A stretch of DNA of 46,827 nucleotides, taken from assembly GCA_016930575.1 (NCBI GenBank), contig JAFGGL010000054.1:1-46827 (forward strand), read 5' to 3'. The DNA is from Clostridiales bacterium. Its GTDB lineage: Bacteria; Bacillota; Clostridia; Christensenellales; Aristaeellaceae. Below are positions 16,077 through 24,852 of the stretch, piece by piece. The notes beneath the pieces were generated by a model. It did not search any database and was not told the origin of the DNA. It saw only the letters and a program-made list of their open reading frames with translations. How positions within the stretch are numbered: the stretch's first letter is position 1; each line of letters starts with the position of its first letter. The translations under genes were made by a program, and so were the position numbers.

Positions 16077-18356
16077 TTATACTGACGGATGATTGTCCAG
16101 CGGAATGGAAACGGCCTGATCGGTGACCGGATACACCATGCCGTATAAGGTCATGTTCACAGGTTCGGGTCCGTCAGCCTGCAGGGTGACGGTTTTCTGC
16201 GTGACCTCCAGATGGATTCGCCTGCCGCGGTATCGTAACGGGAACGCATAGGAATCGATGGAATGCGGGATACACGGGCGCAGGGAGAGGCCGTCCGGGC
16301 GGATGCGAAGTCCCGCAAAACCGAATACGATGCCCATATAGCTGCCGCCCATATTGGCGGCGTGGATGCCGTCTTCGGTATTGCCCTGCTTGTCCTCCAG
16401 ATCCAGATGGATGGAATGCATGTAGTAGCTCAGCGCCTTTTCCGGTTCTCCGATGCGCGCGGCCATCATGGAAAACACGCAGGGCGACAGGGATGAATCA
16501 TGCGTCGTGATGGCCTCGTAGTAGTCGTAAGTCCGGCGGATGACCGCGTCGTCGATCCCGTCCTCATACAGGAAATGCGCCAGCACCGCGTCTGCCTGCT
16601 TGCAGACCTGCTGGCGGTAGAACACCAGCGGGTGATAGTGCAGCAGCAGCGGGAAGCATTCCCTGCTCATGGAAGGCAGGTCCATTTTCTGCTTGGATAA
16701 AAAAGAATCGTCCTGCGCGTAGATACCGAGTGTTTCGTCATAGGGGAGGTAGACGTTCCGGCTGATGTTCTCAAACTCTTTAAATTCCTTATCGCTCAGC
16801 CCATAGCGCTTCTCCAGGGAAAGCTCCGGGTACACTTGCTGAAGCAGACCGCACAGATACAGCGTGTATTGCAGGTGGTATTTCACCGACAGGTTGGTGT
16901 AATAGTTGTTGTTCACCAAGCAGGTATATTCGTCCGGGCCCGTCACGCCGTCGATTCGGTACTGCCCGTCAAGCCAGTGTCCCACGTCCAGCCACAGCCG
17001 CGCCGTTTCGACCAGGATGTCCGCGCCCTTGTCCCGGATGAATTCCAGGTCGCCGGTGACGAAATAATACGTGCATACGGCATGGGCGATGTCGCTGTTG
17101 ATATGGTACTGCGCCGAACCCGACGGGAAATAGGAGGAGCACTCGTTGCCGGTGATCGTCCGCCAGGGATAGAGCGCGCCCGTCGGATGGCCGAGTGTCC
17201 GTGCATGCCGCTTTGCGGCTTCCAGGGTAGCGTAGCGGTACTCCAGAAGCTTGCGCGCGGTCTGCGGATGTGTGAGCAGGAAGAACGGAAGCATGTAGAT
17301 CTCAGTGTCCCAGAAATAATGCCCCTCGTACCCTTCCCCGCTGAGGCCTTTGGCGGCGATGGACGAAATGCCGTCCTGCCCGGCGGATTGCAGGAGGGTA
17401 TAGGCTGCGTAATCGACGCCCGCCTGCAGCGACGGCTGTCCCCGCAGGATGACGCGCGAGGCGCCCCAGAACTCATTGAGAAACGCGCGCTGCTTATCAT
17501 ACCAGGTTTCGATCGGCGTTTCCGCGCACGATTTGACCAGTTGCACCGCTGTGGAAAGCGTTGACGGATGCCTGCGGCTGTCGGTATAGACGCACCATTT
17601 CACAAACGATGATTCTATGCCCTTTTTGGCCCGGCCCGAAAGCGTCGCCGTGTTTTCGATGGGGTTGGAGTGGAATTCCAGAGAAAATGCATCGCCGCTC
17701 GTATGCGTCACCGCGCAGGCGACGGTGTGCCCGGAGCTTATCGTTTCGCTCTGCATGTACATATGCTGCTCGTTGTTGCCGCTTTCCACGGTCCTGAGCA
17801 CATGCTTGGCTTCGGACGCTTTCCGGGGATCGTTGGGATCCCCGTCGTTGCGGATGTCTCCGTTTTGCCCGGAGACGATTCTAATATCGCCGGACCAGTT
17901 TTTCGGCAGTATCGTGACATGGACCGTGAAGAGCTCCTTCGTCACAAACGAAGCCATGCGGCGGAAGGTGATCTCCGTTTCCCGTCCCTTGGGCGAACGC
18001 CAGACGATATGCCGTATATACTGCCCGGCAGCCATGTCCAGCGTCTGCTCGAAGCTGTTGAGCGTGCCCGCGCAGGGGTCGAACCATTCCCCGCCCAGAA
18101 ACAGCTTAACGCCCTGCACGTCCGCAACGTTGACGATCGTTTCGGATTCCATGGGAAAGCCGTGCAGTTTTTCGGCATATTGGATAGGATATGTATCGTA
18201 AAACGCATTCAGATACGCGCCGCGGATGCTGTGAACGCCTTCGGGCGCGCCCTCTTCGGGACATGCGCGAACGCCAAGATACCCGTTGGCTACGTGGAAT
18301 AGGGTTTCCCGCAATGCGATCTCATTGAGGTCCAGCCAGGTGCGCGTAAGTTTCAT
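16077..18356 (-). CDS. Glycoside hydrolase family 65 protein (disaccharide phosphorylase)
   Basis: 759 residues, full length for GH65. Present are the N-terminal beta-sandwich (NGYLGVRACPEEG), the linker and the (alpha/alpha)6 barrel with GHYFWDTEIYMLPFF and the catalytic-acid motif GVTGPDEYTCLVNNNYYTN (Glu476). Later come GNTEDGIHAANMGG and GLRIRPDGLSLRP. GH65 enzymes are mostly inverting phosphorylases of maltose, kojibiose, trehalose or nigerose, giving beta-glucose-1-phosphate. Which disaccharide is used cannot be read here. The gene start overlaps the 3' end of the AraC regulator gene by 35 nt, so the two share one minus-strand transcript, divergent from the sugar ABC genes. Confidence 0.9.
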   Translation of the reverse strand: MKLTRTWLDLNEIALRETLFHVANGYLGVRACPEEGAPEGVHSIRGAYLNAFYDTYPIQYAEKLHGFPMESETIVNVADVQGVKLFLGGEWFDPCAGTLNSFEQTLDMAAGQYIRHIVWRSPKGRETEITFRRMASFVTKELFTVHVTILPKNWSGDIRIVSGQNGDIRNDGDPNDPRKASEAKHVLRTVESGNNEQHMYMQSETISSGHTVACAVTHTSGDAFSLEFHSNPIENTATLSGRAKKGIESSFVKWCVYTDSRRHPSTLSTAVQLVKSCAETPIETWYDKQRAFLNEFWGASRVILRGQPSLQAGVDYAAYTLLQSAGQDGISSIAAKGLSGEGYEGHYFWDTEIYMLPFFLLTHPQTARKLLEYRYATLEAAKRHARTLGHPTGALYPWRTITGNECSSYFPSGSAQYHINSDIAHAVCTYYFVTGDLEFIRDKGADILVETARLWLDVGHWLDGQYRIDGVTGPDEYTCLVNNNYYTNLSVKYHLQYTLYLCGLLQQVYPELSLEKRYGLSDKEFKEFENISRNVYLPYDETLGIYAQDDSFLSKQKMDLPSMSRECFPLLLHYHPLVFYRQQVCKQADAVLAHFLYEDGIDDAVIRRTYDYYEAITTHDSSLSPCVFSMMAARIGEPEKALSYYMHSIHLDLEDKQGNTEDGIHAANMGGSYMGIVFGFAGLRIRPDGLSLRPCIPHSIDSYAFPLRYRGRRIHLEVTQKTVTLQADGPEPVNMTLYGMVYPVTDQAVSIPLDNHPSV

Positions 18357-19575
18357 GGGTTTCCTCCGTCGACGATGGGTTCGGATTTCCTGAGCGGTTT
18401 TTCCTGTACTGCGTGCCTTCGATGCGCCGGAACTGCTCGGGCGTCAGCCCTTTCATCTTCTTGAAGACCTGGATGAAATGGCTCTGCGAGCAGAACTGGC
18501 AGATGGCGGCGATATCGGCCATGGAATCGCTGCCTTCCCGCAGCAGCCTTTCGGCGTGCCGTATCCGTTTGCGGCGGATATAATGCGAAAGGGATTCGCC
18601 GATCTCCTGCTTGAAGTGCGAGGATAAATAGGATGGATTGACAAAAATGCTCTTTGCGATGCTTTCCACCGTCACAGGTTCCAGCAGGTGTTCGTTTGCG
18701 AAAATGATCGCGGTCCGGATCACTGCCGAGATCCCGCCTTCCCTGCGTCGGCGCACCAGGTGGATGAACTCGCGCACCATGGTGTACTCGTATTCGGCAA
18801 GCCGTTCCATGTTGTGCATCTCCTCAATGGTACGGATGCAGGCGTCGCTGTGCGAGAAAGCGGCGTCGGGCATGGCGCCGCCGGCGATGGCCGCTCTGGC
18901 GAACAGGGAACATGAGCAGATCAGCGAGTTCTTCAGCGACCGCAGCGGCTCATCGGACAGGTTGGCGCGGTGCAGGCGGTTGATCTCGGTGAGAATGTCC
19001 AGCGCGCTTTTCTCATCCTGCTCGGCGATGCACTGGGTAATTTCTCGCTCCAGGAAGAACGGCGGATGCCGGTACAACGTATCGGGAGACTGCATTTCAT
19101 CCGGCGGGAGAGATTGCGCCGAGATTGCGTGCGGCGGGGCAGGCGCCGAGCACAGGGCCTGTACAAGCTGCCCCGTATAAAAGAAGCAGTCCTCGGACAT
19201 ACATTGGAGGGAACGAATGGCTGAACGTACGCTTTCCCTGTCCCTGACGGAGGCGAAGTAGATCTTCAGCTGGCGGTTCAAGTCTTTGTCGTGAAGGGCG
19301 TCCGTACAGAACGGCCCGATACAAAGGGCATAGGAATCGTCAGAAAACTGGCAGATATACCTCTCGCCCGTCCTTCCGACGATGTACTGCACCGCGCTGC
19401 CGCTTGCCGATGCGGGCCATGAGGGTGGGCTGCCGCCGCAGGAGAGAAGCTCCCATACGGGGTCATACGCTTCGGGCAAAGCCAACAGCTGTTCGTCCCG
19501 GAGGTACAGCCTGACGGGAAGCCGAACGGCGTAATGAAGGATATGCGCCACCTGCAGCCATTGTTCATTCTTCAT
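18322..19575 (-). CDS. AraC-family transcriptional regulator
   Basis: 417 residues. The ATG at 19575 is preferred because GAGGTG lies 6 nt before it; a GTG at 19584 overlaps that ribosome binding site. The C-terminal ~100 residues hold the two helix-turn-helix units of AraC/XylS: TVESIAKSIFVNPSYLSSHF and MADIAAICQFCSQSHFIQVF, ending KKMKGLTPEQFRR. The N-terminal part (about 1-290) resembles the sensory regions of Firmicutes AraC proteins but shows no clear cupin. It is cotranscribed with the GH65 gene and divergent from the binding-protein gene, so it is the likely regulator of both arms from the shared 160-bp intergenic region. Confidence 0.9.
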   Translation of the reverse strand: MKNEQWLQVAHILHYAVRLPVRLYLRDEQLLALPEAYDPVWELLSCGGSPPSWPASASGSAVQYIVGRTGERYICQFSDDSYALCIGPFCTDALHDKDLNRQLKIYFASVRDRESVRSAIRSLQCMSEDCFFYTGQLVQALCSAPAPPHAISAQSLPPDEMQSPDTLYRHPPFFLEREITQCIAEQDEKSALDILTEINRLHRANLSDEPLRSLKNSLICSCSLFARAAIAGGAMPDAAFSHSDACIRTIEEMHNMERLAEYEYTMVREFIHLVRRRREGGISAVIRTAIIFANEHLLEPVTVESIAKSIFVNPSYLSSHFKQEIGESLSHYIRRKRIRHAERLLREGSDSMADIAAICQFCSQSHFIQVFKKMKGLTPEQFRRIEGTQYRKNRSGNPNPSSTEETHETYAHLAGPQ

Positions 19576-19626
19576 TTTACACACCTCAAGAGCGAATTTC
19601 TATTGCATATCTCACAATATACAAGA

Positions 19627-19635
19627 ATTATAACA
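19627..19635 (-). promoter_or_regulatory. Extended -10 promoter of the AraC/GH65 transcript
   Basis: On the minus strand the site reads TGtTATAAT, a full extended -10 with no strong -35. It lies about 50 nt upstream of the regulator's ATG, in a very AT-rich stretch. Confidence 0.55.
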
Positions 19636-19676
19636 TAAAACTAAAAATTATGACATATTCTCCATTTCGGATTGCA

Positions 19677-19682
19677 TATAAT
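19677..19682 (+). promoter_or_regulatory. -10 box of the sugar ABC operon
   Basis: A perfect TATAAT lies 53 nt before the binding-protein start. The nearest -35-like word, ATGACA (19650-19655), has a 21-nt spacer, too long for unaided sigma-A. A weak -35 fits a promoter that needs an activator such as the adjacent AraC protein (inference). Confidence 0.55.
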
Positions 19683-19735
19683 AAAATTACGATTCGGAGC
19701 TCAAAAACGCAGTATCAAATAAGGAGGATTATTAC

Positions 19736-20989
19736 ATGAAAAAACTGCTGTCAATCCTGATCGTCACGCTGATGCTGGTGGGTGTTGTCTCAGCCGCCTC
19801 CGCAGACGTAGCGATCGACGTATTCCAATTGAAGGTCGAGATCGACCCGATGCTTCAGGACTTCGTGCAGCTCTATTCCAGCATGACCGAGGGCGTGACC
19901 GTAACGGCTGAAACGCTGGGCGGCGGCGCGGACTACGGCGGAGCGATCAAAGCCAAACTGGCGGCCGACCAGATGCCCGTCATCTATATGATCGAGGGCG
20001 CGGGCGGCTATGACCTGTGGAAAGACTATATCGCCGACATGTCAAGCTGCGCTTGGGTCGCCGATACGGATTTGGCCTACTACTCGCCCGAAGGCGTACC
20101 CGTAGGCTTCCCGATCGCCATGGAAGGCTTCGGCCTGGGCTACAACGCCGACGTCCTGGCGGCTGCTGACATCGATCCCGCAACGCTGACGACCTTATCC
20201 GCCGTGAAAGCAGCTTTTGAAAAGCTGGACGGCATGAAAGCCGAACTGGGGTTGGATTCTGTAGTTTCCTGCGGCACGTCGACCTCCGGCGGCCTGTGGT
20301 GGGTTACCTCGCAGCACGTGTTCAACGCGTACTATGCCGGTTACCTGGATTACAACGATTCGTCCGTCTATACCGATGCGCGTGCCGGCGTGATGGATGA
20401 AGAACGTCTGACGGCGTTTGCCAACTATCTGGATATGCTCTATCAGTATTCCGATCCGGAGATCCTTGTAAACGGAAACTATGACGCGCAGGTCGCGGCA
20501 TTTGCCGCCGGCAAAACCGCGTTCATCACGCAGGGCAACTGGATCGATCCCAACATGGCGCAGCTGGGTGCGGAGTTCAAGATGGGCTATATCTCGCACT
20601 GCTATCTTGAGGAGCCGACGCAGGGCCTGTTCATGGCCGCTCCGTCCTGGTTTGTAGTCAACAGCCAGGCGACAGAGGAGCAGCAGGCGGCAGCCTTCGC
20701 GTTCCTGGATTTCATGGCAATGACGGATGAAGGCGCAAACTACATGGTTACCGAAGCGGGCATGGTTCCCGCGTTCAAGTCCGTAAGCCTTCTGCCTTCC
20801 GGCCAGTTCTCCAAGGCTCTGGTGGAAGCCAGCGCCCGCGGCGGGAACTACAACTGGTACTTCGGCCAGAATCCCGACGGATTCAACCAGTACACGCTAG
20901 CTCCGATCTTCGAACTCCTCGCTGTGGACGGCGACGTGGACGCGTTTATCGCGGACGTGACCGCGGCCTTCGTTTCCATCGCGGAATAA
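19736..20989 (+). CDS. Sugar ABC transporter substrate-binding protein (family 1)
   Basis: 417 residues, AAGGAGG 9 nt before the ATG. The family 1 binding-protein pattern is clear: IKAKLAADQMPVIYMI, FPIAMEGFGLGYNADVL, FAAGKTAFITQGNW, LDFMAMTDEGANYMV. The signal peptide ends near SAASA|DV and contains no cysteine, so this is not a lipoprotein, unlike most binding proteins of single-membrane Firmicutes. It heads an operon with two permeases and a GH13 glucosidase, so the ligand is likely an alpha-gluco-oligosaccharide. Hairpins after the gene would keep its mRNA more abundant than that of the permeases. Confidence 0.92.
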   Translation: MKKLLSILIVTLMLVGVVSAASADVAIDVFQLKVEIDPMLQDFVQLYSSMTEGVTVTAETLGGGADYGGAIKAKLAADQMPVIYMIEGAGGYDLWKDYIADMSSCAWVADTDLAYYSPEGVPVGFPIAMEGFGLGYNADVLAAADIDPATLTTLSAVKAAFEKLDGMKAELGLDSVVSCGTSTSGGLWWVTSQHVFNAYYAGYLDYNDSSVYTDARAGVMDEERLTAFANYLDMLYQYSDPEILVNGNYDAQVAAFAAGKTAFITQGNWIDPNMAQLGAEFKMGYISHCYLEEPTQGLFMAAPSWFVVNSQATEEQQAAAFAFLDFMAMTDEGANYMVTEAGMVPAFKSVSLLPSGQFSKALVEASARGGNYNWYFGQNPDGFNQYTLAPIFELLAVDGDVDAFIADVTAAFVSIAE

Positions 20990-21000
20990 CCAAACCTCGC

Positions 21001-21031
21001 AAGGGGAGAACCGCTGAAGGTTCTCCCCCTT
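21001..21031 (+). terminator. Partial terminator after the binding-protein gene
   Basis: A 10-bp stem (GGGGAGAACC with GGTTCTCCCC) and a 6-nt loop, followed by a weak CCTTCCTTATT tract. Its position between binding protein and permeases is typical of read-through terminators or mRNA stabilisers. Confidence 0.65.
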
Positions 21032-21133
21032 CCTTATTGAAAATCTCCGGTTTTTCTGTTATGCTGTAAGCAGCCGCTGCCGCGCGACAGCACGACCGCT
21101 TCCGAGCACCGAAAACCGAAGGCGAGCCGAACA

Positions 21134-21192
21134 TTTATCAGTACGTTCTATAACTGATAAAAGGGGAGAGGAAAGCTTTCTCTCCTGTTTTA
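21134..21192 (+). terminator. Two further hairpins before the permease gene
   Basis: First: TTTATCAGT (21134-21142) pairs perfectly with ACTGATAAA (21153-21161) around 10 nt. Second: GGAGAG (21165-21170) pairs with CTCTCC (21180-21185), with a short AA/TT inner stem, followed by TGTTTTA. The second looks like a weak terminator about 35 nt before the permease start. Confidence 0.5.
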
Positions 21193-21221
21193 AGTATTAT
21201 GAAGACGGAGGCTGATGCATC

Positions 21222-22112
21222 TTGAGAAGACGGGGATGGGTCGATGCATTGTTTATCTTCCCGTGCGCGCTGGCGTTTGTCATGGTGATCATCTGCCCGT
21301 TCGTGATCGGTATCTACTACTCGATGACGGACTGGAACGGTGTCAATCCGGTGATATCCTGGGTCGGCCTTACCAATTTCCAGGGCATGTTCAGCCAGCC
21401 GCAATTCATCTATTCGTTTTTAATCACGCTCTTATATACGGGAATCAATATTGTTTTTGTCAACCTGGTCGGCTTCCTGCTTTCGCTGCTGGCGACCAGC
21501 AAGGTGCGCATGCGCAATCTGTACCGCGCCGGTTTCTTTGTACCCAACCTGATCGGCGGCATCGTGCTGGGGTATATCTGGCAGTTCCTGTTCAACAACG
21601 TGATCTACAGCGTAGGCAGTTCCCTGGGAATCGGGTTTCTGTCAAGCTCGCTGATCTCCAAACCGGGCACCGTCATCTGGGCGATGTCCTTTGTGAATAC
21701 GTGGCAGTACGCGGGCTATATCATGATGATCTACGTCGCTGCCATACAGTCGATCTCCGAAAGCATCATGGAGGCCGCCAGCGTAGACGGCGCGAGCTAT
21801 ACGACGCGTATCCGCAAGATCCTGGTGCCAATGATGGCAAACGCCTTTACGATCACGATCTTTTTAACGTTGACGACCTCGTTCAAGCAATTCGATTTGA
21901 ACTTCTCCCTGACCAACGGAGGCCCGGCCCTGCGTTTCATGGGCAAAGCCATCCGGTCCAGCCAACTGCTGGCGATGGATATCTATTCCACCGCCAACGG
22001 CCTGAACAGGATGGCCGAAGCGCAGGCGAAAGCCGTCGTATTCTTCGTGATTCTGGTCGTGTTTTCGCTGGTACAGGTCTACATCAATAAGCGCAGGGAG
22101 GTGGAGGCATGA
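21222..22112 (+). CDS. Sugar ABC transporter permease (MalF/UgpA type)
   Basis: 296 residues with a TTG start (GGAGG 21207-21211). About six membrane helices are visible, starting ALFIFPCALAFVMVIICPFV. The cytoplasmic EAA loop is canonical (EAASVDGASYTTRIRKILVP). The FDLNFSLTNGGP segment is typical of sugar permeases. It pairs with the next gene, whose start it overlaps by 4 nt. Confidence 0.93.
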   Translation: MRRRGWVDALFIFPCALAFVMVIICPFVIGIYYSMTDWNGVNPVISWVGLTNFQGMFSQPQFIYSFLITLLYTGINIVFVNLVGFLLSLLATSKVRMRNLYRAGFFVPNLIGGIVLGYIWQFLFNNVIYSVGSSLGIGFLSSSLISKPGTVIWAMSFVNTWQYAGYIMMIYVAAIQSISESIMEAASVDGASYTTRIRKILVPMMANAFTITIFLTLTTSFKQFDLNFSLTNGGPALRFMGKAIRSSQLLAMDIYSTANGLNRMAEAQAKAVVFFVILVVFSLVQVYINKRREVEA

Positions 22113-23014
22113 ACCTGCAGCATACTAAATCCGTCCAACCTGTGGAGATGGCGGGCAGGAATCAGAACCGCGCGTGGCCGGTCATCCTGGAAATCGCCGG
22201 CATCCTGCTGTTTTTGCTGTTCATGGCGCCCTTCCTGATGGTGCTTTTGAACTCCGCCAAGACCGCCAAGGAGATCATCTTCAACCCCGTGGCCTGGCCG
22301 GGGAACTGGGCGCAGATCTTTCAAAACATCAAAATGATCTTTGAAAACCCGACGACGGACTATATCGGCGCATTCTTCGATTCGGTGATTATCACGGTGT
22401 TCTCGCTCGCGGTGATCTCCATCTTTTCGGCGATGTGCGCCTGGGCGCTCGTGCGCAACAAGAAAAAATGGTCGACGGTCGTTTTCATGGTGTTTGTCGC
22501 GGCCATGGTCATCCCCTTTCAGGTGGTGATGTTCCCGCTGGTGAAATGGTTCAAAATGGTCGGCGACTTCATTCATATCCCGCTGCTTGGGACCTATCAC
22601 GGGATCGTGTTCGCGTACCTGGGATTCGGCTGTTCGATGTCGATCTTCATCCTGCACGGTTTCATCAAGAACATCCCGCTGGAGTTGGAGGAAGCTGCGA
22701 CCATTGACGGCTGCAGCCAGGCGCGGACATTTTTCAACGTAGTCCTTCCGCTGCTGCAGCCCGCGTTCATCACCGTGCTTATATTAAACGGCATCTGGAT
22801 CTGGAACGACTTCCTGCTGCCGCTGCTGATCCTGGGCTCAAACGGCAGAGTGCAGACCATACCCCTTGCCGTCACGTCCTTTGCGGGGTCGTATCTCAAG
22901 CAGTGGGATCTGATCCTGACTTCCGCGCTGCTGGCGATGCTGCCGATTATCGTGTTGTTTATCTTCGCACAGCGCTATATCATCAAGGGCATGGTGGAAG
23001 GCTCCATCAAGTAG
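22109..23014 (+). CDS. Sugar ABC transporter permease (MalG/UgpE type)
   Basis: 301 residues. GGGAGGTGGAGG precedes the ATG, which overlaps the previous stop (ATGA). Six helices and the EAA loop LEEAATIDGCSQARTFFNVV mark a MalG-type partner. The end GMVEGSIK is the usual carbohydrate-permease C-terminus. No ATPase gene follows, so a multi-use MsmK/UgpC-type ATPase encoded elsewhere must power the transporter, as is common in Firmicutes. Confidence 0.93.
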   Translation: MNLQHTKSVQPVEMAGRNQNRAWPVILEIAGILLFLLFMAPFLMVLLNSAKTAKEIIFNPVAWPGNWAQIFQNIKMIFENPTTDYIGAFFDSVIITVFSLAVISIFSAMCAWALVRNKKKWSTVVFMVFVAAMVIPFQVVMFPLVKWFKMVGDFIHIPLLGTYHGIVFAYLGFGCSMSIFILHGFIKNIPLELEEAATIDGCSQARTFFNVVLPLLQPAFITVLILNGIWIWNDFLLPLLILGSNGRVQTIPLAVTSFAGSYLKQWDLILTSALLAMLPIIVLFIFAQRYIIKGMVEGSIK

Positions 23015-23041
23015 ATTTAGAAAACCAAAAGAGGATAGCAT

Positions 23042-24703
23042 ATGGCGGATTGGTGGAAGAAATCGGTTGTCTATCAGGTATACCCGCGCAGCTTTATGGA
23101 CGCGAACGGGGACGGCGTCGGCGACCTGAAGGGAATCACGCAGAAACTGCCTTATATCCGCGACCTCGGCGCCGACGTTGTTTGGCTCAGCCCTATCAAT
23201 CAGTCCGGCGGCGTGGACGCGGGATATGATATCAGCGACTATTATCAAATCGAGCCGGAATTCGGCACGATGGCGGATTTTAACGAACTGCTGCAACGGG
23301 CGCATGAACTCGGGCTGAAGATCGTGATGGATCTGGTCGTTAACCACACTTCGGACAAACACCCCTGGTTTCAGGAGTCCCGCAGTTCCAGGCACAGCGC
23401 CAAGCGGGATTATTATATCTGGCGGAACGGCTTTCAGGGAAGCGCGCCCAACCGGATGATGGGGTATTTCTGCGAACCGGCGTGGGAATATGACGCAAAA
23501 ACCGACCAATACTACATGCACCTGTTCGCCATCGGCCAGCCTGACCTCAACTGGGAGAACGAGGCCGTCCGCCGGGAGGTCTATGCGATGATGAACTTCT
23601 GGTTTATGAAAGGCATAGACGGTTTCCGGCTGGACGTCATCAACGCGATCTCCAAGCCGCCGGCGGCCGTGGCAAGCGACGGCGGGAAGGGCGCGAACTG
23701 TGAAAACGGGCCCAGGGTACACGAGTATCTCAGGGAAATGAACCGGGAGACGTTTTTGAAGTACGATTGCATCACCGTCGGCGAAACGCCGGGCGTATCC
23801 GTCGGGGACGCTATCCGCTATGCGGGCGTTTGCTCAAACGAGCTGAACATGATCTTCCAGTTTGAGCTGATGGACGTCGACCAGGATATCTACGGTAAAT
23901 GGACGTCGAAGCGCTACGATCTGCGCGATGTGAAGCGCGTGGTGACGCGCTGGCAGGAGGGGCTGTACGGCAAGGCGTGGAACAGCCAGTACCTGGGCAA
24001 TCATGATCAGCCGCGCTGCGTCAGCCGTTTCGGGGACACCTCCACGCCGGAATACCGGGAGAAGAGCGCCAAGATGCTGGCGACCTTCCTGCACATGCTG
24101 CAGGGCACGCCCTATATATACCAGGGCGACGAACTCGGGATGACCAACACGGTGTTCAAAGACATGTCCGACGTGCGGGACGTAGAGGCTTTCAACGCAT
24201 ACCGGCTTTACGTGGAGCAGCGCAAGGTGTTTACGCATAACGAGATGATGCGCTTCATCAACCTTCGCGGGCGTGACAACGCCCGCACGCCTATGCAGTG
24301 GAGCGGGGAGACCGGCGCGGGCTTTACCAGAGCCGAGCCGTGGATCGGGATCAATCCCAATCACACGCAGATCAACGCCAAAGCCCAGGTGAACGACCCA
24401 AACTCCGTCTACGGCTATTATAAGCGGCTGATCAGGCTCCGCAGGGAATACGATATCATCACAAACGGCGAGTATAAACTGATCGATAAAGACAACCCGT
24501 GCGTGTATACCTATACGCGCGTGGCCTGCGGGGAAACGCTGCTGGTGCTTTGCAATTTCAGCGCCGTGGCGCAGTCCGCGGCGCATGCCGAAGCGCTCGT
24601 CAAACTGCGGCGTGCTACGCGTCTCATCGGCAATTACCCGCCGGAAACGGCAGCGGCGGACATACTCCGCCCTTATGAAGCCAGGGTATACCTGCTGGAG
24701 TAA
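23042..24703 (+). CDS. GH13 alpha-glucosidase, oligo-1,6-glucosidase type
   Basis: 553 residues, normal for cytosolic GH13 subfamily 31 enzymes, no signal peptide. Conserved regions: YQVYPRSFMDANGDGVGDL, MDLVVNHTSD, GFRLDVIN (nucleophile Asp198), TVGETPG (acid/base Glu248) and LGNHDQPR (Asp322). The residue after the nucleophile is Val199. In characterised relatives Val here goes with alpha-1,6 (isomaltose) activity, and Ala or Thr with alpha-1,4. It probably releases glucose from imported isomaltose-type oligosaccharides, complementing the GH65 phosphorylase encoded divergently. AAGAGGAT precedes the start. Confidence 0.92.
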   Translation: MADWWKKSVVYQVYPRSFMDANGDGVGDLKGITQKLPYIRDLGADVVWLSPINQSGGVDAGYDISDYYQIEPEFGTMADFNELLQRAHELGLKIVMDLVVNHTSDKHPWFQESRSSRHSAKRDYYIWRNGFQGSAPNRMMGYFCEPAWEYDAKTDQYYMHLFAIGQPDLNWENEAVRREVYAMMNFWFMKGIDGFRLDVINAISKPPAAVASDGGKGANCENGPRVHEYLREMNRETFLKYDCITVGETPGVSVGDAIRYAGVCSNELNMIFQFELMDVDQDIYGKWTSKRYDLRDVKRVVTRWQEGLYGKAWNSQYLGNHDQPRCVSRFGDTSTPEYREKSAKMLATFLHMLQGTPYIYQGDELGMTNTVFKDMSDVRDVEAFNAYRLYVEQRKVFTHNEMMRFINLRGRDNARTPMQWSGETGAGFTRAEPWIGINPNHTQINAKAQVNDPNSVYGYYKRLIRLRREYDIITNGEYKLIDKDNPCVYTYTRVACGETLLVLCNFSAVAQSAAHAEALVKLRRATRLIGNYPPETAAADILRPYEARVYLLE

Positions 24704-24723
24704 AACCGGACGCCAGATATATC

Positions 24724-24752
24724 TTGACAAAAACCTTCATCAACATTACGAT
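24724..24752 (+). promoter_or_regulatory. Sigma-A promoter of the sugar-binding diguanylate cyclase
   Basis: TTGACA (24724-24729) is a perfect -35. A 17-nt spacer leads to TACGAT (24747-24752, 4 of 6). It gives the signalling gene its own transcript with a leader of about 95 nt, besides possible read-through from the sugar operon. Confidence 0.6.
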
Positions 24753-24852
24753 TTTAGAAAAGGCGGCCTGTAGTCCACGGATGCGGCGCCGTTTGGGACG
24801 ATGCCGACAATGAACACAATAAATCAAACGTATGCAAACGGGAGAGTCGAGT

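Noticed and set aside
16836-17564. 242-codon frame opposite the GH65 gene
   Set aside because: A GH65 gene with intact catalytic motifs fills the other strand; the antisense product is Val/Arg-rich shadow sequence.
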